Source: DAOMFB01 sp963801475
GTDB lineage: Bacteria > Acidobacteriota > Thermoanaerobaculia > UBA5066
Reading direction: 5' to 3'
Assembly: GCA_963801475.1 (NCBI GenBank)
Contig: CAWDEX010000001.1
Location: 806,001-870,000 of the forward strand
DNA: 64,000 nucleotides
Shown: piece after piece, positions 23,209-30,703 of the stretch
Numbering within the stretch: position 1 is the stretch's first letter
Layout: each line of letters starts with the position of its first letter
Made by a program: the position numbers and the translations under genes
Notes under the pieces: model-generated
What the model was told of the DNA's origin: nothing
Databases searched by the model: none
Seen by the model: only the letters and a program-made list of their open reading frames with translations

Positions 23209-24798
23209 TTGGCCCTTGGGCTTGCCGGGGTCCTCGTAGGTCTCGCAGGCTATGGGATCGCCGAGAGGATCGAGAGGACCAATGCCCGTTCCGCCTTCGA
23301 GGCAGACCTCAAGGAGCACGCCTTTTCGGTCCAGGTCCCGTTCGTGCGGGCCGCCGCAGCGGGCGCGGGGACCTTCTTCGTCTACGAGCTCCTTCTCGCG
23401 CTGGCTTTCTCGTGGTTCGACGGCTCAGGCCAACGGGCACGCCGTGCCGAGGCCGAGCTGATCCGGTCCGTGATTTCGAGCATGCGCGAAGGAGTCGTCG
23501 TCGCCGACGCGAAAGGCGAGTTCGTCGTGATCAACGACGCTGCCAGGCGGATGGTCGGCGGGGGGCCGTCCCGCGTAACTCCGGCCGAGTGGTCCCAGGC
23601 GTTCGGGCTCTACATACCGGGCACCGACAGGCTCTTCCCTGCAGATGAGCTTCCACTGGCGCGGGCCCTCCGGGGCGAGGAGGTCACCGAGACAGAGATC
23701 CAGGTCCGAAACGCGTACCTCGGAGCCGAAACCTGGATTGGCGCGACCGCCTCTCCCTTGAGGGATGACGGGGGCCGCTTTCTCGGCGGCGTCACGATGA
23801 TTCGCGACCTCACGGAGAAGAAGCGGGCCGGGGAGCTGACGGAGCGGCTTTCCAGCGCCGTCGAGCAGACCGCCGACAGTGTCTTCATCACCGACAGGCG
23901 CGGTGTCATCGAGTACGTCAACCCCGCCTTCGAGGCGACGACCGGCTTCTCCCGGACGGAGGCGATCGGAAACACCCCCCGGATCATGAGGTCGGGCAGC
24001 CATCCGCCCGAGTTCTACGCCGCGATGTGGTCGACCATTCTCGGCGGAGCCGTGTTCAAGGGCTCGGTGATCAACCGCAAGAAAGGCGGGGAGGTCTTCG
24101 TCTCAGAGCAGACGATCACGCCGATGCGGGACAGCCGGACCGGGCAGCTCACCCACTTCGTCTCGGTCCTGCGAGACCTCACCAATCGCCTCAAGGTCGC
24201 AGAGAACGCCATCGAGCAGAGGCTGGCGGGATCCGTGCAGCAGCGCCTGTTTCCCCGGGCGCAACCGCGGTCTCCGGGGCTCGAGATCGCGGGCGCCTTC
24301 ATACCGGCCCAGGAGACCTTCGGCGACTACTACGACTTCATTCCCCTGCCCGACGGCAATTTGATGTTCGTCGTCGCCGACGTCTGCGGACACGGTATGA
24401 GCGCGGCCCTGATCATGGTCCAGACCCGTGCCTACCTGCGTTCGCTGGCGCGTACCGGCATGGAGATCCTGAGCATCGTCGCGGAGCTGAACCGGTTCCT
24501 TCTCGAAGACCTCGAGGAGAACCGCTTCGTCACCATGATGCTCGGAATCCCCAACGCCAGGTCCGGTGCTTTAGTGTGGGCCAACATGGGGCACCCCAAA
24601 GGCCTCCTGCTCGACGCCACGGGCGCGGTGCTTGACGTGGTCAGGGCGAACCTCCGGGCGCCGGCCGAGACCGTCTTGCAGCGGGTCATGGAGGCGGCGC
24701 TGGCCCACGCGAGCGGGCAGCATCAGGCCGACGACGTGACCGCCGTGTTCATCAGGCGCAGCCTCGTCGGAACCGGGTCCCACGATCTCGCCTCTTGA
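23209..24798 (+). CDS. Membrane PAS-PAS-SpoIIE (PP2C-like) protein with an internally deleted phosphatase domain
   Basis: 529 residues (start uncertain: TTG 23209; no ATG/GTG fits). Two transmembrane helices (about 2-20 and 45-70) precede PAS1 (LIRSVISSMREGVVVADAKG) and PAS2 (SAVEQTADSVFITDRRGVIE with a YVNPAFEATTGFSR core), then a SpoIIE/RsbU-type domain: GDYYDF, VVADVCGHGMSAALIM, FVTMMLGI, WANMGHPKGLLLDATG. It then jumps directly to RAPAETVLQRVMEAALAH and QADDVTAVFIRR. The usual ~60 residues between, which carry PGD.LLLYTDG.TEA, are missing in frame near residue 480. One metal-binding Asp is therefore absent, and phosphatase activity is doubtful. Confidence 0.8.
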   Translation: MALGLAGVLVGLAGYGIAERIERTNARSAFEADLKEHAFSVQVPFVRAAAAGAGTFFVYELLLALAFSWFDGSGQRARRAEAELIRSVISSMREGVVVADAKGEFVVINDAARRMVGGGPSRVTPAEWSQAFGLYIPGTDRLFPADELPLARALRGEEVTETEIQVRNAYLGAETWIGATASPLRDDGGRFLGGVTMIRDLTEKKRAGELTERLSSAVEQTADSVFITDRRGVIEYVNPAFEATTGFSRTEAIGNTPRIMRSGSHPPEFYAAMWSTILGGAVFKGSVINRKKGGEVFVSEQTITPMRDSRTGQLTHFVSVLRDLTNRLKVAENAIEQRLAGSVQQRLFPRAQPRSPGLEIAGAFIPAQETFGDYYDFIPLPDGNLMFVVADVCGHGMSAALIMVQTRAYLRSLARTGMEILSIVAELNRFLLEDLEENRFVTMMLGIPNARSGALVWANMGHPKGLLLDATGAVLDVVRANLRAPAETVLQRVMEAALAHASGQHQADDVTAVFIRRSLVGTGSHDLAS

Positions 24799-24824
24799 AT
24801 CGCACACGAAGGCGAGACGGGACC

Positions 24825-27440
24825 TCACGTCCCGATCCGCTCGATCCGGAGGATCGGGCCGTCCGCCGCGGTCCCGTCCCGGAGATCGACGCCGGCGAAG
24901 ACGGCCCACGCGTGGTCTCCCTTCGGATCGAGGAGCGCCTGCGTGACCTCCCAGCGGCGGGGGCCCGCGGGTCTCAGGTTCGTCCAGTGGTGGAGCCGCG
25001 CCTCGGCCCCCGAGACGAGCTCGCCGTACTCCTGGAAGAACGGGGCCATCGCGCTCTCGAAACGCTCCGCGTCCCAGCGGATCCCGGCCTCCTTCGCGGC
25101 CTCGTCGGTCTCCGGCCTCTGCCAGACGCGCTCGGCCGCCTCCTCCCAGTCCCTCGCCGCGAGGGCGCGGACGAGGAGATGCATCTCCGCCCGCACCCTC
25201 GCCGCGAAGACCTTCGGATTCGAGAGGAGCTCCGCGAGCCACACGGCATCCTTCCGGGCTTCCGGCTTTCGGGCCTCCTTCAGCCGGAGCTCCGGATGGC
25301 GAAGGCTCTCCCACTCCTCGAGGAGGCTCGCGTCCGTCTCGCCGACGAGCGACCGGAAGAATCCGAGCGCGTCCCAGAGCGCATCGGTCTTCGCGGCCTC
25401 GGGGGTCGTCTGGTCCAGGGTCTTGTAGAGCTGCGAGAGGTACCGGAGGAGCACGCCCTCGCTTCTCTCCAGGCCGTAGCTCTTCACGTAGTCCGAAAAG
25501 CCGCTGAACGTCTCGAACATCTCGCGGCCGATCGACTTCGGGCTCACGTCAGACCCGGCGGTCCACGGGTGCGCGGCGCGGAACTGGTTGAAGGCGCCGT
25601 AGAGAAAGTCGGCAAGCGGCCTGGGGTGGGTGACCTCCTCGAGACGCTCCATCCGCTCCTCGTACGGAACGCCCTCGGCCTTGAGCTCCGCGATGAGCTT
25701 TCCCTTGGCCCGGTCGACCTGTTTCCTCAGGATCACGTCCGGGTCTTCCAGGATCGACTCCACGACGCTGAGGACGTCCACGGCGTACGTCGGGGAGGCC
25801 GGGTCCAGCTCTTCGAGGACCGCAATGGCGAAGAGAGAGAGAGCCTGGTGCAGCGAGAAATCCCATTGCAGGTCCTCGGCCACGACGACCCGCCAGGGCC
25901 TCTCGGGCGCGAGGCCGATGATCCCCGCCCGGTAGAGCGACCGCACGAGGAGAGCCGCGTGCTTCACCAGACCCGCCTTCGCGCGCTCGTCCTCGTGGCA
26001 CCGCGCGACGAGGGAGCGCAACGACGAGAAGTTGCGAAGACCCGGCCCGGGGGGGCCGGGGGGCGCGGCCTCGGAGCGCCCCCCGAATATCGCGTCGCGC
26101 TGAAGAAGGTCCAGCACCATTCCATGCGTCAGCCGGAACCGTGACTTCATCGTCTCCGGCGGGCGCGAGATCAGCTTCTGGAACGTCTCGACCGTCCAGG
26201 ACACCTCGCCCCGGGCGGGGCCCTTGAACGTCCGCGAGCTCTTCTTTCCCGAGGCGTCCGCTTTCTTCTCCGCCTGCCTCTTGTCGACGATGTGCTCGGG
26301 CGCCTGGGCGACGACGCTCCCGCGGTCGTCGAACCCGCGCCGCCCCGCCCGTCCCGAGATCTGCTTGAAGTCCCGGACGGAGAGGAGTCCCACCTTCGTC
26401 CCGTCGAACTTCGCGAGCCTGGCGAAGAGGACCGTCCGGATCGGGATGTTCACGCCGACGCCCAGGGTGTCGGTGCCGCAGATGACGTGGAGGAGCCCCT
26501 TCTGGGCGAGCTGCTCCACGAGGAGGCGGTACTTCGGCAGGAGCCCGGCATGGTGGACCCCGATGCCGAACGAGAGAAATCTCCGGAACTCCTTGCCGTA
26601 GGGGGTCGTGAGGCGCCTCTCTCCCACGATCTTCCGGATCTCCTCCCGCTCTTCCTTGCTCCCGATCTTCACGCTCGTGAGCGACTGCGCGAGCTCCGCG
26701 CACTCCCTCTGCGTGAAGTTCACGACGTAGACGGGGCTCTTCTTCTGCGCGAGGAGGTCCTCGATCGTCTCGTGGAGCGGCGTCTCGCGATACTCGTAGT
26801 CGAGCGGCACGGGACGGTCCTCGGAGGAGACGGTCGCGACCGCGCGCCCCGTGAAGGCCGTGAGGCGCTCGCCGATCGCGCTCGTGTCCCCGAGCGTCGC
26901 CGACATGAGGAGGAACTGCGTCCGCGGCAGCACCAGGAGCGGAACCTGCCAGGCCACGCCGCGCTCCCGGTCCCCGTAGTAATGGAACTCGTCCATCACG
27001 ACGTACGGGGCGGCGAGGTCCTCCCCGAGCCGGAGCGCCATGTTCGACAGGACCTCCGCCGTGCAACAGACGACACCCGCCTCCGCGTTGATGCTCGCGT
27101 CGCCGGTCAGCATCCCGACGTTCTCGGGGCCGAACTCCTCGCAGAGGGAGAAGAACTTCTCGCTCGCGAGGGCCTTGATCGGGCTCGTGTAGAAGGACAC
27201 CCGCCCCTCGCAGACCGCCTTGAAGTGCAGGCCCAGGGCGACGAGAGACTTGCCGGAGCCCGTGGGCGTCGCGAGGATGACGTGCTTCCCGGCCATGATC
27301 TCGAGGAGCGCCTCCTCCTGGGCCGGGTAGAGCGTGAAGCCGCTGGCGGAGACCCAGTCGAGGAAGAGCCCCAGGATCTCGTCGGCGTCCGTCGTCCCCG
27401 AGGGCGGGATCCGGTCCGCGAGAGGAGCGTCATTCGGCAT
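24825..27440 (-). CDS. Ski2-like DExH-box RNA/DNA helicase
   Basis: 871 residues from ATG 27438-27440. Motif I ATPTGSGKS (57-65), motif II DEFH (150-153), motif III MSATLGD, and motif VI QISGRAGRRGFDDRG, with the IGVHHAGLLPKYR segment that marks Ski2/Mtr4/Brr2-like enzymes. The long C-terminal part (about 450-871) is helical and ends in a small beta-rich domain. Substrate and role are unknown; bacterial members are often annotated as DUF3516-type helicases. It is a single gene, convergent with the SpoIIE gene, and a GGGAC/GTCCC hairpin (24818-24834) spans its stop codon. Confidence 0.9.
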   Translation of the reverse strand: MPNDAPLADRIPPSGTTDADEILGLFLDWVSASGFTLYPAQEEALLEIMAGKHVILATPTGSGKSLVALGLHFKAVCEGRVSFYTSPIKALASEKFFSLCEEFGPENVGMLTGDASINAEAGVVCCTAEVLSNMALRLGEDLAAPYVVMDEFHYYGDRERGVAWQVPLLVLPRTQFLLMSATLGDTSAIGERLTAFTGRAVATVSSEDRPVPLDYEYRETPLHETIEDLLAQKKSPVYVVNFTQRECAELAQSLTSVKIGSKEEREEIRKIVGERRLTTPYGKEFRRFLSFGIGVHHAGLLPKYRLLVEQLAQKGLLHVICGTDTLGVGVNIPIRTVLFARLAKFDGTKVGLLSVRDFKQISGRAGRRGFDDRGSVVAQAPEHIVDKRQAEKKADASGKKSSRTFKGPARGEVSWTVETFQKLISRPPETMKSRFRLTHGMVLDLLQRDAIFGGRSEAAPPGPPGPGLRNFSSLRSLVARCHEDERAKAGLVKHAALLVRSLYRAGIIGLAPERPWRVVVAEDLQWDFSLHQALSLFAIAVLEELDPASPTYAVDVLSVVESILEDPDVILRKQVDRAKGKLIAELKAEGVPYEERMERLEEVTHPRPLADFLYGAFNQFRAAHPWTAGSDVSPKSIGREMFETFSGFSDYVKSYGLERSEGVLLRYLSQLYKTLDQTTPEAAKTDALWDALGFFRSLVGETDASLLEEWESLRHPELRLKEARKPEARKDAVWLAELLSNPKVFAARVRAEMHLLVRALAARDWEEAAERVWQRPETDEAAKEAGIRWDAERFESAMAPFFQEYGELVSGAEARLHHWTNLRPAGPRRWEVTQALLDPKGDHAWAVFAGVDLRDGTAADGPILRIERIGT

Positions 27441-27575
27441 GCGAGGCCATTGTTCCACGCAGAGCGCGTGACATCGGGCTCTCCTCCTGGCGTTGACGGG
27501 GTCGGACAAGGGTGGGTGACCAAGCCTCTCCGACTTTCGAGTAGAAACCTGTCCCTGCGAGGTCGTCCCGGGGAC

Positions 27576-27681
27576 TAGAATTCTCCCAGTGACACGACCC
27601 TGACGGGCCGCGGGAACGAGCGCCGCCGCGACTTGGGGGGCACGACCTCGCCCTTTCCAACGACCCAGGGAGGCAGCCACG
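27576..27681 (+). promoter_or_regulatory. Promoter -10 and conserved 5'UTR of the TonB-receptor gene (leader copy A)
   Basis: A -10-like TAGAAT (27576-27581) is followed after 7 bases by a leader that begins GTGACACGACCCTGACGG and runs to the ATG at 27682. The first 34 bases (27589-27622) match the leader at 47684-47717 at all but one position, and the block TTCCAACGACCC.GGGAGGCAG before the start codon is equally conserved. CCCTGACGGG could form a small hairpin near the 5' end. The conserved block starts exactly where transcription should start, so it looks like a shared 5'UTR. Confidence 0.65.
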
Positions 27682-30600
27682 ATGGGTCTCTCAGTCGGAA
27701 AGGGGTCTGCTCCCTGCGGGGCCGGCAGGCGGAAACGCGTCCAACCGAAGGGAAGGCGTCCCAGGAGACGCGACGAGTACGGTCCCGGATTCCGCTCCCT
27801 CGCCGTCCTGGCGCTCGCCTTTCTGATCCTCCCCGGCCTCGCCCTCGGGCAGGCGCAGACGGGGAACGTCTACGCCCGCGCCACGGACGACGGGGGCCAG
27901 CCGCTCCCGGGCGCCACCGTGACCTTGTCGGGGATCGGCGCCCCTGTGACCCGCCCGACCAACGAGAACGGGGAGGTCCGGTTCCTGAGCCTCTCGCCCG
28001 GCGTCTACGCCCTCAGCTTCGTCCTGCCCGGCTTCACCACGGTCGACCGGAAGAACGTGACCGTGGCCGTCGCCCAGAACACCGGGATCGACGTGACCAT
28101 GAGGCTGGCCGCCGTCAAGGAGGACATCGTCGTCACCGGCGAAAGCCCTCTCCTCGACACGCGGAAGAGCGGGACCTCGACAGTCGCCTCCCGGGTCGAG
28201 CTGGATAACGTCCCGACGGCCCGCGACCCGTGGGTGATCCTTCAGACCGTTCCCGGCGTCCAGATCGACCGGCTCAACGTCGGCGGGAACTACAGCGGTC
28301 AGCAGTCCATCTATTTCGGCAAGGGGGACGCTCGCTACAACAATACGTACAACATGGACGGGGTGAACATCACCGACATGGTCTCCACGGGCTCCACGAC
28401 GTCCTACTACGACTTCGACTCTTTCGCCGAGTTGCAGATGACGATCGGCGGCGCCGATGCCTCGGTCCAGACGCCGGGCGTCCAGCTCAACATGGTGACC
28501 AAGCGGGGGGCGAACGACGTCCACGGCTCGGCGCGCATTTTCGGAACTGACAGGAAGCTCCAGGCCGACAACATCTCCGAGGAGCTGGCGAACCAGCTCT
28601 CGGCCTCGGGGCAGGAGGCCGTCGGGGACCAGATCGACACCATCCAGGACTACGGGGTGGAGGTCGGCGGGCCGCTCCTGAAAGACAAACTCTGGCTGTG
28701 GGGCGCCTACGCCCGGAACCAGATCGACAAGATCACCTCCGCCGGCTATCCCAACAACACGACGCTGGAGAACATCAACGCCAAGCTGAACGCGCAGGTC
28801 ATTCCGGAGAACACGTTCTCGGCCGTCTACCAATGGGGCGAGAAGTCGCAGAAGAACCGCGGCGTGGGACCGTTCGTGACGCCCGAGGCCTCGGTCGACC
28901 AGAGCGGTCCGGCCAAGATCTACAAGATCGAAGACACGCAGGTCTTCAGCGCGGACCTTTTCGCCACGGCCAGCCTCGCCCGGGTGATCGGGGAATTTCG
29001 ACTCCTGTCCGTAGGTCAGGGGCAGGCCTTTCAGGACGAGAACAAAGTCTGGCACGGCGGCACCGGGAGTAGCACCGCAAGCCGGCCGCAGACGCAAGTC
29101 TCCGTCGCTCCCTCCTTTTTTCTGCGGACCGGCAACGTCGGGCACGAGCTGAAGGCAGGCTTCACGTACCGCCACACGCCGGTCTCGTCGTGGAGCACCT
29201 GGCCGATCATCGGCCAGGCGCCGGGGATCTACGCCGACGGTGCCGTAGCCGGCTTCACGCGCGAGACACGCCCGCACTATGAGCAGAGGTACCTCTCGGC
29301 CTTCCTCGCCGACACGCTGACGTCCGGCCGTGTCACGTTGAACCTCGGCCTCCGTTACGACCACCAGCAGGGGAAGAACCTCCCTACGACTCTGGGCTGC
29401 TGCTCGTGGCTGGACGACTTTCCCGAAGTGCCGATGAGGTCCGTGAGCCTGGAGGGGAACGACGGCCCTTCGTGGAACGATCTCTCGCCGCGAGTCGGCC
29501 TGACGGTGACGCTCGGAGAGCAGAGAAAGACCCTCGTGAAGGCGAGCTATGCCCGGTTCGTGGATCAGCTCGGCGGCACCATCACATCCTGGAACTCGGC
29601 AGCACCGTTCTCCGCCTCGAGCCTCTACTATTACTGGAACGATACGAACCACAACAACATCGTCGATCCCGGCGAGGTCGACTTCCAGACGGGGGTCATC
29701 GGGAGCTCCTACGTAGACCCGGCCAACCCGAACTCCCCCGCGGCGCTGAACCAGACGGACCCGAACCTCCGATCTACGAAGACGGACGAATTCCTGCTCA
29801 GCGTCGAGCACGAGGTGCTGCCGGCGTTCGTCGTCTCTCTCACCGGGACATACCGCCATTTCGATGGCTACCCTGGAGGAGGCCAGTACGCCCCGGCGAC
29901 TCCCGATTTCAGCAGCGTCCTGACGACGGCCGAATACACGTGCGTGCCGGCGGGTCCCTTCCCCCTGCCCGATGGCACTCCCGCCACCTTCAGACGATGC
30001 AACCCGAAACCCGGCGTGGCCGGCGAGGGCCGGCTGCTCAGGAACCGCCCGGGCTACTCGCAGCGGTACTGGGGGATCGACGTCTCGGGGACGAAGCGCT
30101 ACTCGGACCGGTGGATGGCGCGGTTCAACCTCACCGTGTCGAGCCTGAAGCAGTACCGCCTCGCCGAAGGGGAGATAGACCCGTCGAATCTGGCCGGCGG
30201 CACCGAGGAGGACGGTGGCCTGGTCATGGTCGGGTCGCCGTTCAGGAACGCCAAAACCTGGGTCAGCGCCCGTTGGCAGGGGACGCTCTCCGGAATGTAC
30301 ACGCTCCCATGGGACTTCAACGTCTCGACGAGCCTCTATGCCCGCGACGGCTATCCGCTCCCCTACTTCCGACAGGTCTTCTACCCTAACGCCCCCGGCT
30401 ACGCGCAGATCAAGCCGTACGCGCTGACAGGAGCCGACGCCTACCGCCTCCCGGCGGTTTTCGAGTGGGACGTGGGGCTCTCGAAGGTCGTCAATGTGGG
30501 GACGCTCGCGGTCACGTTGACGGCAGACGCCTTCAACGTCCTCAACAGAAACACCGTTCTCGGTCGATCGGTTCGCCTCCTCTCGACGTACGGGCCGGAC

Positions 30601-30690
30601 GGCACGATCAACCGGAACCCGGGCGACAACGCGATCACCGAGATCCAGTCGCCCCGCATCCTGCGTTTCGGGGCTCGGCTCAGCTTCTGA
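27682..30690 (+). CDS. Oar-like TonB-dependent outer-membrane receptor with carboxypeptidase-regulatory N-domain
   Basis: 1002 residues. After an unusual basic leader of ~37 residues comes a signal peptide (LAVLALAFLILPGLALGQ), a CarboxypepD-regulatory beta-sandwich (about 60-135: GQPLPGATVTLSGIGAP), a TonB plug (TRKSGTSTVASRVELDNVPT, YNMDGVNITD) and a large beta-barrel ending in the aromatic strand ILRFGARLSF. Such receptors import large or scarce substrates; the substrate is unknown. GGGAGG precedes the ATG. The first ~18 residues, MGLSVGKGSAPCGAGRRK, align with a kinase N-terminus (MGLSAG...APLGAGG), suggesting the 5' end was captured from a kinase gene. Confidence 0.88.
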   Translation: MGLSVGKGSAPCGAGRRKRVQPKGRRPRRRDEYGPGFRSLAVLALAFLILPGLALGQAQTGNVYARATDDGGQPLPGATVTLSGIGAPVTRPTNENGEVRFLSLSPGVYALSFVLPGFTTVDRKNVTVAVAQNTGIDVTMRLAAVKEDIVVTGESPLLDTRKSGTSTVASRVELDNVPTARDPWVILQTVPGVQIDRLNVGGNYSGQQSIYFGKGDARYNNTYNMDGVNITDMVSTGSTTSYYDFDSFAELQMTIGGADASVQTPGVQLNMVTKRGANDVHGSARIFGTDRKLQADNISEELANQLSASGQEAVGDQIDTIQDYGVEVGGPLLKDKLWLWGAYARNQIDKITSAGYPNNTTLENINAKLNAQVIPENTFSAVYQWGEKSQKNRGVGPFVTPEASVDQSGPAKIYKIEDTQVFSADLFATASLARVIGEFRLLSVGQGQAFQDENKVWHGGTGSSTASRPQTQVSVAPSFFLRTGNVGHELKAGFTYRHTPVSSWSTWPIIGQAPGIYADGAVAGFTRETRPHYEQRYLSAFLADTLTSGRVTLNLGLRYDHQQGKNLPTTLGCCSWLDDFPEVPMRSVSLEGNDGPSWNDLSPRVGLTVTLGEQRKTLVKASYARFVDQLGGTITSWNSAAPFSASSLYYYWNDTNHNNIVDPGEVDFQTGVIGSSYVDPANPNSPAALNQTDPNLRSTKTDEFLLSVEHEVLPAFVVSLTGTYRHFDGYPGGGQYAPATPDFSSVLTTAEYTCVPAGPFPLPDGTPATFRRCNPKPGVAGEGRLLRNRPGYSQRYWGIDVSGTKRYSDRWMARFNLTVSSLKQYRLAEGEIDPSNLAGGTEEDGGLVMVGSPFRNAKTWVSARWQGTLSGMYTLPWDFNVSTSLYARDGYPLPYFRQVFYPNAPGYAQIKPYALTGADAYRLPAVFEWDVGLSKVVNVGTLAVTLTADAFNVLNRNTVLGRSVRLLSTYGPDGTINRNPGDNAITEIQSPRILRFGARLSF

Positions 30691-30703
30691 TGTCCGAGAG
30701 CCG

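Noticed and set aside
24818..24834. CGGGAC-CTCAC-GTCCCG hairpin at the convergent SpoIIE/helicase ends as a terminator
   Set aside because: It overlaps the helicase stop codon and has no T-tract; noted in the helicase entry but not claimed as a terminator.
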